Notes: generated by a model not told the origin, from the sequence alone. Shown: positions 1-9,532, counted from the first letter of the stretch. The stretch is 10,113 bases of DNA from Lysobacterales bacterium (GCA_013298265.1 JAAFHE010000077.1:1-10113), one strand, 5' to 3'. Numbers and translations: made by a program.

Positions 1-653
1 AGGAAAATCCGCTTGGCGCTGTCGGTGGTCCAATGCCCCGAGGCACGCAGGTCAACGCTGCCGACGGTGTAGATCGCCGAGAGCTGGGCGCGCCTGTAGC
101 TGTCGCCGTAGGCATCGTCGAGGTCGTAGTGCGCCACCACCGTTTCCAGGCGGAACTCGTCGGTGATCGGGAACTTCGCCCCGACTTCGACGTAGATGCC
201 ACGATCGCCGCTGGCCAGCGCGTTGTCCGACCAGCCCAGCATCACCCACCAGCGCTGGTCCAGCGTCAGGGTGGTGATGACTTCGTTGTAGTCGAGGTTC
301 AACGGTTCGCGCGTGCCCGGATAGGTGAAGCGCGTGAGATTCACGTCGAGGTTCCAGCGTTGCGCGAACGTGCGGTTCCAGCCGGCCAGCAGATCGACCT
401 CGGCATCGCTGCCGACGGCATCGCCGTAGTCGACTGTCGACGCCCAGGCCGCGCCGTAGAAACCGGAATCGAAGCTGACTTTTCCGCCGAGCTGCGGCGC
501 AGCGTCGCCCTGGGTCTGGGAAATGCCGCGGAACACGTAATCGCTCGTCAGCGTGGCGGAACCGCTGAAGTCGACGGCCCCGGCATATGGGGCGACATAG
601 CCCGCGACGAGGACAATCGCGGTGCGCAGAGATGTTCTTGCAGAGACCTTCAT
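1..653 (-). CDS. TorF-family putative porin (TIGR02001/Gcw_chp), 3' end off window
   Basis: Outer-membrane beta-barrel protein of the TorF/Gcw_chp family, members of which are annotated as putative porins. The visible 217 codons start MKVSARTSLRTAIVLVAGYV, a signal peptide with a positive N-region, a hydrophobic core and an AGA cleavage site at about residue 26. The mature protein then opens with the family hallmark TSDYVFRGISQTQG (residues 36-49). Alternating hydrophobic/polar strands rich in Tyr, Trp and Asp follow, as expected for a barrel. The family is usually about 220-260 residues, so only a short C-terminal strand should be missing beyond base 1. The ATG at 653 is chosen because it gives the intact signal peptide; no convincing Shine-Dalgarno sequence lies before it. 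The gene diverges from the oxygenase at 931, with no obvious functional link. The transported substrate is unknown. Confidence 0.88.
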   Translation of the reverse strand, partial: MKVSARTSLRTAIVLVAGYVAPYAGAVDFSGSATLTSDYVFRGISQTQGDAAPQLGGKVSFDSGFYGAAWASTVDYGDAVGSDAEVDLLAGWNRTFAQRWNLDVNLTRFTYPGTREPLNLDYNEVITTLTLDQRWWVMLGWSDNALASGDRGIYVEVGAKFPITDEFRLETVVAHYDLDDAYGDSYRRAQLSAIYTVGSVDLRASGHWTTDSAKRIF

Positions 654-922
654 TGCCGCGGAGACTCGTTTTCCACTCCGGATGGAGCACGGAAAGTGTC
701 TTCCTGCAGCGCGTAAACAAACTAGATGCAATACGGCCCGTCGGCGTAACGGCGGCGTAAATTCGTCGCGGCGCAGTGGTATTTCTTCGTGCTGCTGCGG
801 CGCCTGGGTGCTGCGCGAGCCGCATCGACCATGGCACGCGACGGCGTCGATCCCGCTGTACGCAAGAAGCGGATGGCTATGGCCGGTGCCTCGGCCTACG
901 CTCACGTCTTGCCCTAGAACCC

Positions 923-933
923 AGGAAACCGTG
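923..933 (+). promoter_or_regulatory. Ribosome binding site fixing a GTG start
   Basis: AGGA at 923-926 followed by a 4-base spacer and GTG at 931. The reading frame is open upstream to about 622. That upstream part is Arg-rich, overlaps the divergent porin start and does not look like the oxygenase fold, so this site supports a start at 931. The spacing is slightly short. Confidence 0.55.
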
Positions 934-1686
934 GACGCCACAAATCCAAAGGACCATTCCGCAGCGCGGGCCGACGACGCTGCGCCGACCGAACGCATCG
1001 CCGCCCTGCCCTGGCCGGCGCTGTACGAGGCGCTCGACGCGCATGGCAACGCGCTGATTCCGGGCCTGCTGTCGGCCAAGGAGTGCGCCGCGCTGAGCGC
1101 ACGCTACGACGACCACGCCGCATTTCGCAGCCGCGTCGTCATGTCGCGCTACGGCTTCGGCAGCGGCGAGTACAAGTACTACGCCTATCCGCTGCCCGCC
1201 GTCGTACAGGACCTGCGCGCGGCGTTGTATCCGCACCTCGTCGACATAGCGAATCGCTGGAACGAAACACTCGACAGCCCCGTGCGCTACCCGGCTTCGC
1301 ATGCGGACTTTCTCGCGCGCTGCCATGAGGCCGGCCAGCAGCGCCCGACACCACTGATGCTCAAGTACGGCAGCGGCGACTACAACTGCCTGCACCAGGA
1401 TATCTACGGCGAACACGTCTTTCCGCTGCAGGTGGCCGTCCTGCTGTCGCAGCCCGGCAACGATTTCAGCGGCGGCGAATTCGTAGTGACCGAACAGCGT
1501 CCGCGCCAGCAGTCGCGCGCCGAGGTCGTGCCGCTGCAGCAGGGCGATGCGGTCGTCTTCGCGGTGAGCCATCGGCCGGCGCAGGGGGCCCGGGGCGCGT
1601 ATCGCGTCAATCTGCGCCATGGCGTCAGCCGCGTACGTGCGGGACAACGCTTCACGCTGGGCGTGATCTTTCACGACGCGACATAG
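931..1686 (+). CDS. 2OG-Fe(II) oxygenase (PF09859 Oxygenase-NA / COG3826 type)
   Basis: A 251-residue cytosolic dioxygenase predicted to use Fe(II), O2 and 2-oxoglutarate. The double-stranded beta-helix core is clear. The iron ligands are H155 and D157 in NCLHQDIYGEH and H230 in NLRHGVSRV. R240 in GQRFTLG sits ten residues after the distal His, where the 2-oxoglutarate-binding Arg is expected. The conserved block GGEFVVTEQRPR (181-192) and the C-terminal VIFHDA are typical of this family. Pfam describes the family as acting on damaged DNA (AlkB-like), but as far as I know the true substrate is poorly established, so I call only the chemistry. The N-terminal 25 residues are polar and probably disordered. 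It diverges from the porin gene and converges on pip, so it is probably monocistronic. Length is normal and no key residue is missing. Confidence 0.88.
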   Translation: MDATNPKDHSAARADDAAPTERIAALPWPALYEALDAHGNALIPGLLSAKECAALSARYDDHAAFRSRVVMSRYGFGSGEYKYYAYPLPAVVQDLRAALYPHLVDIANRWNETLDSPVRYPASHADFLARCHEAGQQRPTPLMLKYGSGDYNCLHQDIYGEHVFPLQVAVLLSQPGNDFSGGEFVVTEQRPRQQSRAEVVPLQQGDAVVFAVSHRPAQGARGAYRVNLRHGVSRVRAGQRFTLGVIFHDAT

Positions 1687-1720
1687 GACTACCCGCGGCT
1701 GCACCGCGCGGAATTCCGTA

Positions 1721-1850
1721 AAGGCTCGCCTTCGGCCTTGGCTCAGGGCGGCACCTCAGTGCCATTCGGACCTTACTTGGCCCCCATTTCTCACACCCGT
1801 TCGTAGCCGGCGCGCGTCAAGGTAGTTGTCGCCTGATAGGTATTCCTATC
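1721..1850. terminator. Hairpin-rich convergent spacer, possible bidirectional terminator
   Basis: The 244 bp between the convergent oxygenase and pip genes hold three small inverted repeats. AAGGC (1721-1725) can pair with GCCTT (1728-1732 or 1735-1739). GGCAC-ctca-GTGCC lies at 1750-1763. GATAGG-tatt-CCTATC lies at 1835-1850, with a 6-bp stem and a 4-base loop. None is followed by a U-tract on either strand, so intrinsic termination is not proven. Position between two converging genes is the main reason for the call. Confidence 0.3.
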
Positions 1851-1930
1851 GAAGCCAACACCGAGCCTAGTCGCAGTTCACTAGGTCCCAAACGGCCACG
1901 CCGGGCAATGCGCGACGAGACCAGGCCCGC

Positions 1931-2932
1931 TCAGCCCGTACCCGAACCTCCAGCACCGCTGGTCCTGTCTGCCCTGCGCGCAAACCGCGCCGTCGCCTGC
2001 AGCAGTCGTTCGAACACGCCGGTTTCGCGGTACGCATGGCCAGCCGCCTCGACAAGATGGAACTCCGCTTCGGGCCAGGCACGATGCAAGGCCCAGGCAT
2101 ACTTTGCCGGGCAAGGCATATCGTAGCGACCGTGCACGATCACGGCCGGAACCTTGGCCAAACGATGCGCCTCGTGCAGCAACTGCTGATCCCGCAAGAA
2201 ACAGCCATTACTGAAATAGTGATTTTCTATACGAGCAATCGCGAGATTGCGCAGATCGGCCTCCGCATCGTCGCCGGCCTCGTCCTCGGGCTGGAACACC
2301 AGGGTCGATACCTCGTCCTCGAAGCGACACCAGGCGCGCGCCGCAGCGAGCTGAGTTGCTGCATCGCCGTGCTGCAGGCGTCGCCGATAGGCCTGCAGCA
2401 GATCGCCGCGCTCTGCCGGCGCGATGGCTTCGATGAAATGTTCCCACTTGTCCGGGAAGACCTGATCGACCCCGGAGCGGTAGAACCAGTCCAGTTCGGA
2501 CTGCGTCGCGGTGAAGATGCCGCGCAGGATCAGCGCGTCGACGCGCTCGACATGGGCCTGCGCATAGGCCAGCGCCAGGGTGGAGCCCCAGGATCCGCCA
2601 AACACGAGCCAGCGATCCACGCCCATGATGTCGCGGCGCAGCGCCTCGATATCGGCGACGAGATGGTCCGTGGTATTCGCCTCGAGCGAGGCCGCCGGTG
2701 TCGAGCGCCCTGCCCCACGCTGGTCGAAGAACAGTACGTCGTAGCCTTGCGGATCGAACAGCCGACGATGTGCCGGGGAGAACCCCGCGCCGGGACCGCC
2801 GTGCAGGAACACGGCCGGCTGCGCGCCGGGCGTGCCGGCGCGTTCCCAGTACAGGCGGTGCCCGTCGCCGACATCGAGATAGCCGCTCGCATACGGTTCG
2901 CTCGGCGGGTAAGGCGTGATTGGGGCATTCAT
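1931..2932 (-). CDS. pip: Proline iminopeptidase (alpha/beta hydrolase, peptidase S33)
   Basis: Cytosolic serine peptidase that removes N-terminal proline from peptides. The 333-residue length is close to the usual ~315-325 for bacterial Pip. Visible landmarks are the oxyanion-hole motif HGGPG (44-48), DQRGAGRS (70-77), the nucleophile elbow GGSWGS with S114, the acid D271 in HGRYDMPCP, and the catalytic H299 in AAGHAY. The AWCRFED segment (200-206) matches the family's W..WE region; E205 probably binds the substrate amino terminus. The last ~15 residues are Gly/Ser/Thr-rich and look like a disordered tail. The ATG at 2932 starts the typical N-terminus MNAPITPYPPSEPYASGYL. There is no clear Shine-Dalgarno sequence and the leader may be short. 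It lies downstream of the SDR gene on the same strand, but 285 bp and a hairpin separate them, so it is probably its own transcription unit. Confidence 0.93.
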   Translation of the reverse strand: MNAPITPYPPSEPYASGYLDVGDGHRLYWERAGTPGAQPAVFLHGGPGAGFSPAHRRLFDPQGYDVLFFDQRGAGRSTPAASLEANTTDHLVADIEALRRDIMGVDRWLVFGGSWGSTLALAYAQAHVERVDALILRGIFTATQSELDWFYRSGVDQVFPDKWEHFIEAIAPAERGDLLQAYRRRLQHGDAATQLAAARAWCRFEDEVSTLVFQPEDEAGDDAEADLRNLAIARIENHYFSNGCFLRDQQLLHEAHRLAKVPAVIVHGRYDMPCPAKYAWALHRAWPEAEFHLVEAAGHAYRETGVFERLLQATARFARRADRTSGAGGSGTG

Positions 2933-2962
2933 CGAAGGGGGCGCGGCGGCAAAAGATCCGCG

Positions 2963-2992
2963 ACCTTAACGCGCGGCGTGGCTGCTGTGCCA
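2963..2992 (-). promoter_or_regulatory. Weak candidate promoter for pip
   Basis: On the minus strand, TGGCAC (plus 2992-2987) and TAAGGT (plus 2968-2963) are separated by 18 bases. This would put the transcript start roughly 25 bases before the pip ATG. Both boxes match the sigma70 consensus only partly. The remaining bases of the 2933-3217 spacer show no gene that I can support. Confidence 0.25.
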
Positions 2993-3190
2993 GCCCATCG
3001 GCGCTTGGCGAGCACGATCGACGCGAGGAACGACGGGCTCTGGCAACCGGTGGAGCCATCATCGCTGGCAGGCAACCATCAGCTGCCGCACTGGCGTTGC
3101 GTGTCTACGCGCGCTGCGTCCTACTGACGCAGCGCATCGATCAGCGACTACCTGGCCCCTTCGCGCTGCCCGATCACCTCGAAGGTCAAC

Positions 3191-3220
3191 TGAGCAACGT
3201 CGGCCGCATCGCGTTGCTCA
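3191..3220 (-). terminator. Inverted repeat overlapping the SDR stop codon
   Basis: TGAGCAACG (3191-3199) and CGTTGCTCA (3212-3220) are a perfect 9-bp inverted repeat around a 12-base loop. On the minus strand the first three bases of the repeat are the TGA stop of the SDR gene. No U-tract follows, so it may be a mRNA 3'-end-protecting or factor-assisted hairpin rather than a classic intrinsic terminator. Confidence 0.4.
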
Positions 3221-4000
3221 AACGGCGGTAAAGCCTCCGTCCACAGCGAGAATCTGGCCGGTGATGTGTTTGCCCGCGTCCGAGGCGAACAGCAGCGCAG
3301 CGCCCTTGAGGTCTTCGTCGTCGCCAAGGCGCGCGAGTGGCGCATTGCCGATCAGCGCGTCCTCGCCGAGTGCCGCAATCAGTCCCTGCGACATCTTCGA
3401 CGGAAAAAAACCCGGCGCGAGCGCGTTGACCGTAATGCCGTAGCGGCCCCATTCGCCGGCCAGCGCGCGCGTGAAATTGACGACTGCGCCCTTGGCGCTG
3501 TTGTAGGCGAGCGTGCGCATCGCACCGGGCGGATTGCCGCGCAGGCCAGCGACCGACGCGATGTTGAGAATGCGGCCGTACTGCTGCGGGATCATTGCGC
3601 GCTTGCCGACCTGCTGCGTGAGCAGGAACAGGCCGCGCACGTTCAGGCCGAAGACCTTGTCCCAGGCTTCGAGCGGATGATCTTCCGCCGGCGCGCCCCA
3701 ACTCGCACCGGCGTTATTGACCAGGATGTCGATGCGGCCGAGCGTGTCGAGAGCCGCATCGACGAGCCGCGTCGTGTCGGCGGGATCGGCGTTGTCGGCC
3801 GCCAGCACATGCGCTTCGATGCCGCTCGCCGCGAGTTGCGCCTGCGCCGCGGCGAGTTCGCCGGGCTTGCGCGCCGACAGGAACACGCGTGCGCCATAGG
3901 CACCCAGCGCGTGCGCGATCTGCAGGCCCAGGCCACGCGAGCCGCCGGTGATCAGGGCCGTGCGGCCGTCGAGGTCGAAAAGATGGCGGGATGTTCCCAT
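3218..4000 (-). CDS. SDR family oxidoreductase (classical short-chain dehydrogenase/reductase)
   Basis: A 260-residue NAD(P)-dependent dehydrogenase/reductase, the normal length for classical SDRs. The Rossmann nucleotide motif is TGGSRGLG (18-25). NNAG lies at 95-98 and structural N120 in GLNVRG. The catalytic set is S149 (IASVAG), Y166 and K170 (YNSAK). The C-terminus GQILAVDGGFTAV is typical. R44 at the end of the second strand (FLSARK) suggests NADP(H) preference. Closest in feel are 3-oxoacyl reductases, RhlG and gluconate 5-dehydrogenase-like enzymes; NNAGASWGA resembles RhlG, but the substrate cannot be read from sequence. CTTCC at 4009-4013 (GGAAG on the coding strand) lies 8 bases before the ATG. 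Divergence from an acyl-CoA dehydrogenase and an IclR regulator suggests that it oxidises or reduces a hydroxy- or oxoacyl intermediate of the same pathway; that is inference. Confidence 0.9.
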   Translation of the reverse strand: MGTSRHLFDLDGRTALITGGSRGLGLQIAHALGAYGARVFLSARKPGELAAAQAQLAASGIEAHVLAADNADPADTTRLVDAALDTLGRIDILVNNAGASWGAPAEDHPLEAWDKVFGLNVRGLFLLTQQVGKRAMIPQQYGRILNIASVAGLRGNPPGAMRTLAYNSAKGAVVNFTRALAGEWGRYGITVNALAPGFFPSKMSQGLIAALGEDALIGNAPLARLGDDEDLKGAALLFASDAGKHITGQILAVDGGFTAV

Positions 4001-4081
4001 GCGAATGGCTTCCGGCAGGTAGTGGCGGGCGTGTGCAGCACTCGGAAAAACGACAGGTCGCCGTCGAGCGCAGTTTCGGGA

Positions 4082-4112
4082 TACGGAACATAATTCCGTA
4101 AAGCGAATTTAC
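4082..4112. promoter_or_regulatory. Candidate operator 1 (nested inverted repeats) near the SDR gene
   Basis: TACGGAA (4082-4088) and TTCCGTA (4094-4100) form a perfect 7-5-7 inverted repeat. It overlaps a second one, GTAAA (4098-4102) and TTTAC (4108-4112), also with a 5-base gap. It lies about 80 bp before the SDR start, in AT-richer DNA than its surroundings. The half-site CGGAA/TTCCG recurs at 4222-4251 by the divergent gene. IclR-family regulators bind palindromes of similar size, and one is encoded in this module. Confidence 0.45.
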
Positions 4113-4221
4113 TGTAGCGGCGCACGAAATCCGCGGCAACCGCATCCGGCATCGCATCACTGATTAAGCACCGGGCTCCTGGCGCTTGCGGGCCGCGCAG
4201 CCGGCGCCTAGGCTTTCGCTT

Positions 4222-4251
4222 CGGAACGAACTGATATTCCGCGATGCGGAA
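4222..4251. promoter_or_regulatory. Candidate operator 2 (IclR-type palindrome) before the acyl-CoA dehydrogenase
   Basis: TTCCGC-gat-GCGGAA (4237-4251) is a perfect 15-bp palindrome, and an extra half-site CGGAAC lies at 4222-4227. The palindrome is 41 bp before the ATG at 4293 and overlaps a weak -10-like TGATAT (4232-4237). That is where a repressor would block transcription. No strong -35 box is visible. Confidence 0.5.
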
Positions 4252-4292
4252 CTTAGCAACCTACCCGCCTACCGCCTCCCAGGAACACCGGC

Positions 4293-5522
<1,230 letters not shown>

Positions 5523-5524
5523 TC

Positions 5525-6343
5525 ATGGGCAATCCGCGGCGCGAAGCCGATGTGTTCAGCCGCGGTGTCGCAGCCGAACATCCGCAGTTCGTCAGCGCCG
5601 TGGCGCGGGCATTCTCCGTACTACGCTGCTTCGAGCACGGCGTGCAGTACCTCGGCAATCGGGAGATCGCGAAACGCACGGGACTGCCCAAGCCCACGGT
5701 GTCGCGTTTCACCTTCACCCTGTCGGCGCTGGGTTATCTGAACTATTCGCCGGAACGGGAGAAATACTGCCTCGGCACGGCTGTACTCGGCCTCGGCCAT
5801 GCCTTCATGAAAAGCAACGATGTGCTCGCGATCGCGCGGCCGCTGATGCGCGAACTGGCGGCGCAGGCCCAGGCCGCGGTCATGATCGGCGCGGCCGATG
5901 GCTTGCGCATGGTGCTGCTCGACATCTGCCAGGGCGATGCGACGTTCCAGCTCAAGCTCGATGTCGGCGCGCGCGTGCCGCATGGTTCAACCGCGCTGGG
6001 CCGCGCGGATCTGGCCGCGCGGCCGCTCGCCATCTTCGAGACACGGCTGGCGGAAATCGAAGGCGAGTGCGAGCCGGCCACCTGGCCACGCCTACGCGCC
6101 GGCATCCTGCGTGCACGACAGGACTACGAGAACTACGGCTTCTGCTTCTCGCTCGGTGACTGGAACCCCGACGTGTTCGCCGTCGGCGTGCCAATGGTCT
6201 CGGCCGACCGCAGCCGGGTGCTCGCGTTCAACTGCAGCGGCCGTGTCTCGGTGATGACGCGCGAGCGCCTGATGCACGATATCGGCCCGCGCCTGCTTGC
6301 TCTGCGCAACAGCGTGTACGAGCTGACCGAAGGCCGTTTCTGA
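5525..6343 (+). CDS. IclR-family transcriptional regulator
   Basis: A 272-residue DNA-binding regulator of typical IclR length. The N-terminal winged helix-turn-helix spans about residues 20-78; the helix-turn-helix itself is LGNREIAKRTGLPKPTVSRF (43-62), followed by the wing LGYLNYSPEREKYCLG. The C-terminal IclR effector domain (about 90-268) shows LMRELAAQAQAAVMIG, the substitute-gate region VPHGSTALGRA, and GVPM followed by FNCSGRV near the end. The ligand is unknown; in this family it is often the substrate or product of the neighbouring enzymes, here probably an acyl or organic acid. The ATG lies 2 bases after the acyl-CoA dehydrogenase stop with no clear Shine-Dalgarno sequence, so translation is likely coupled. 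It probably controls its own operon and the divergent SDR through the palindromes at 4082-4112 and 4222-4251. Confidence 0.92.
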   Translation: MGNPRREADVFSRGVAAEHPQFVSAVARAFSVLRCFEHGVQYLGNREIAKRTGLPKPTVSRFTFTLSALGYLNYSPEREKYCLGTAVLGLGHAFMKSNDVLAIARPLMRELAAQAQAAVMIGAADGLRMVLLDICQGDATFQLKLDVGARVPHGSTALGRADLAARPLAIFETRLAEIEGECEPATWPRLRAGILRARQDYENYGFCFSLGDWNPDVFAVGVPMVSADRSRVLAFNCSGRVSVMTRERLMHDIGPRLLALRNSVYELTEGRF

Positions 6344-6519
6344 TCGCACGTTCGTGACTGCCGTCGACGCCCTGAACCGGCGACGCGAGCCCTGACCGCA
6401 CGGCCCCGTTCGCGAATCGACCCACGCTTTCGTTTGCCGCACCGGCTTTCACGTCGCTGAACCGGCGAGCCTGTTGAACGACACGGCATGGGTATACCTG
6501 GCGCCGTATTGAAAAGTAG

Positions 6520-6548
6520 TTGTTTTGTAACTTGGCAGCTTGTAAGTT
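6520..6548 (+). promoter_or_regulatory. Candidate promoter with near-direct repeats upstream of the sheath operon
   Basis: TTGTTT (6520-6525) and TAAGTT (6543-6548) are separated by exactly 17 bases in the only clearly AT-rich patch of the leader. They give partial sigma70 boxes. Superimposed on this is a near-direct repeat, TTGTAACTT (6525-6533) and TTGTAAGTT (6540-6548), with a 15-base period, which could bind a regulator. If used, it implies a leader of about 400 nt. Confidence 0.3.
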
Positions 6549-6868
6549 CGGCTGCACTTCATGCCTACCAATCGCCTCGGAGAGAGTGATGGGCCGGGTC
6601 GTCGAGGAAGTCCGCACCACGCGCCGTCCGTGCCCGCATCGGGTCAGGCACTGCGCAGCCGCTCTCGTGATCACGACGCATGCGGCCCGCATCAAGCGCT
6701 TTCCCTACAGTTTTCGGTTGATACCTCACGCGTTTTCAGGCGCCGCTCCAGCAACGCCGCTGCGACTGCGGTCGTCGGCGTCCGTTCACGGCCGGGCGCA
6801 CCGCAAGCCACCGCTGCATCGTTCGCAGTGGCGCACAAATGTTCGGTTCCGAAACTTTCCATCGTTGT

Positions 6869-6881
6869 TCACTTGAAGTGA
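6869..6881. promoter_or_regulatory. Perfect 13-bp palindrome upstream of the sheath gene
   Basis: TCACTT-G-AAGTGA is a perfect palindrome ending 76 bp before the sheath ATG. A smaller one, TTCGG-tt-CCGAA, lies just upstream at 6842-6853. Such paired symmetric sites suggest a dimeric regulator, but no partner is known and chance is possible. Confidence 0.3.
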
Positions 6882-6894
6882 CGTGCCGAGCGCC

Positions 6895-6916
6895 TGCGCC
6901 GGACCGTTCCGGCGCA
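6895..6916 (+). other. Strong leader hairpin of the sheath mRNA
   Basis: TGCGCCGGA (6895-6903) and TCCGGCGCA (6908-6916) form a perfect 9-bp GC-rich stem with the 4-base loop CCGT. It ends 26 bases before the sheath Shine-Dalgarno sequence. There is no U-tract, so it is not an intrinsic terminator. GCACGT at 6914-6919 can alternatively pair with ACGTGC at 6881-6886, giving a competing fold. Confidence 0.5.
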
Positions 6917-6942
6917 CGTCCGCCGCCGCTTGCCGCCAGCAC

Positions 6943-6957
6943 AAAGGAGAAGGCGAG

Positions 6958-6960
<3 letters not shown>
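6943..6960 (+). promoter_or_regulatory. Ribosome binding site fixing the sheath start
   Basis: AAAGGAG at 6943-6949 sits 8 bases before ATG 6958. The frame is open upstream to a GTG at 6883, but the 25 extra codons are Arg/Cys/Ala-rich and cross the leader hairpin. Sheath proteins typically begin at VTYPGVYI, so 6958 is the start. Confidence 0.85.
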
Positions 6961-8853
<1,893 letters not shown>

Positions 8854-8891
8854 CGCGGCTTTTTTCTTCTGCACCAGATCTCCACAACCCC

Positions 8892-8934
8892 GCCAAACGC
8901 TGCGCGTTTGGCCGCCCCCTTAACTTAAGGGGGC
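8892..8934. repeat. Tandem perfect palindromes between sheath and tube genes
   Basis: Two adjoining perfect inverted repeats. GCCAAACGC (8892-8900) and GCGTTTGGC (8904-8912) have a 3-base centre. GCCCCCTTAA (8914-8923) and TTAAGGGGGC (8925-8934) have a 1-base centre. Only one base separates the two units. They are non-coding, within the 134-bp sheath-tube spacer. The look is that of a dispersed intergenic repeat (REP/BIME-like), but a second copy is not in this window. In the transcript they form two consecutive stable stems. Confidence 0.65.
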
Positions 8935-8987
8935 TCCAGAAGCAACGCCTCGTTTCCCGGTACAGATTAATCAAGGGAGTGGTCGCC

Positions 8988-9506
8988 ATGGCCCAGTTCG
9001 CCGTCAATACACATCGCTTCGATCCGTACAAGAATTTCAAATTCCGCATCAAGTGGGACGGGCGCTACGTCGCCGGCATCAGCAAGGTCGGCTCGCTCAA
9101 GCGCAGTACGGAAGTCGTCGAACACCGCGAAGGCGGCGATCCGTCGACGTCGCGCAAGTCGCCGGGTCGTACCAAGTACGAGGCGATCACGCTGGAGCGC
9201 GGTGTCACGCACGATCTGGAATTCGAAGCCTGGGCCAACAAGGTCTGGCATGTCGGCGCCGGGCTCGGCGCCGAGGCCAGCCTCAAGGATTTCCGCAAGG
9301 ACGTGATCCTTGAGGTCTACAACGAGACCGGCCAGGTCGTGCTGAGCTATCGCATCTATCGCTGTTGGGTGTCGGAATTCCAGGCCCTGCCGGATCTCGA
9401 TGCGAACGCCAACGCGATCGCGATACAGACCATAAAGCTGGAAAACGAAGGCTGGGAGCGCGATCCGGACGTGTCCGAGCCCTCCGAGCCGGTACTCGCC
9501 GCCTGA
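8988..9506 (+). CDS. Inner tail tube protein (T4 gp19-like, TIGR02241/PF06841)
   Basis: A 172-residue subunit of the rigid tube that is stacked inside the sheath and carries or delivers the cargo. Family features are the N-terminal DPYKNFKFRIKWDGRYVAGIS (about 12-32), then VEHREGGDPSTSRKSPGRTKYEAITLERGVTHD (about 45-77) with the typical R.GG..S..RK.PG...Y..I.L..G pattern. Next are EFEAWANKVW, the beta-hairpin VYNETGQVVLSYRIYRCWVSEF and the end AIQTIKLENEGWERD. Length is normal for the family. AAGGGAG at 8973-8979 lies 8 bases before ATG 8988; a GTG inside that site is in frame but unlikely to be the start. The acidic/Pro tail after the fold is short and variable. A single tube gene is seen here; many eCIS loci carry two, so another may lie beyond the window. 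Confidence 0.92.
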   Translation: MAQFAVNTHRFDPYKNFKFRIKWDGRYVAGISKVGSLKRSTEVVEHREGGDPSTSRKSPGRTKYEAITLERGVTHDLEFEAWANKVWHVGAGLGAEASLKDFRKDVILEVYNETGQVVLSYRIYRCWVSEFQALPDLDANANAIAIQTIKLENEGWERDPDVSEPSEPVLAA

Positions 9507-9532
9507 TACGGAACGTTGCGAGGCATGACGCC

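Larger units (their letters stand above)
6344..6957. other. 614-bp non-coding leader before the contractile injection genes
   Basis: No convincing gene is seen here. Open frames exist, such as one from ATG 6589 (with GGAGAG just before it) to 6876 and one from 6561 to 6881. They are Arg/Ser-rich, unlike known families, and overlap each other. CTGAACCGGCGA occurs twice (6372-6383 and 6457-6468). The stretch contains an AT-rich patch around 6505-6550, and palindromes and a hairpin at 6842-6916. It probably houses the promoter and leader of the sheath operon. Confidence 0.5.

Noticed and set aside
743..760. GGCGTAA twice, 11 bp apart, in the porin/oxygenase spacer
   Set aside because: It is short and in low-complexity GC-rich sequence, with no further copies, so it is weak evidence for an operator.
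622..930. In-frame upstream extension of the oxygenase to 622
   Set aside because: The extension overlaps the divergent porin start, is Arg/Cys-rich and lacks family similarity; GTG 931 has an AGGA site.
2036..3127. Long plus-strand open frame (363 codons) opposite pip
   Set aside because: It is the antisense shadow of pip in GC-rich DNA; pip has all catalytic motifs.
2920..3231. 103-codon plus-strand frame in the SDR-pip spacer
   Set aside because: There is no ribosome site and no recognisable protein; it begins inside the pip start on the other strand.
1712..4103. Identical 12-mer AATTCCGTAAAG at 1712-1723 and 4092-4103
   Set aside because: A few matching 12-mers are expected by chance in 10 kb; the flanks do not match.
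3952..4152. 66-codon minus-strand frame crossing the SDR start
   Set aside because: It overlaps the SDR start codon and the operator-like palindrome and has no known similarity. It is probably fortuitous.
6561..6881. Possible small genes in the sheath leader (6561-6881 and 6589-6876)
   Set aside because: They overlap in different frames, have biased Arg/Ser composition and no family resemblance. The second has a passable ribosome site, so it is not fully excluded.
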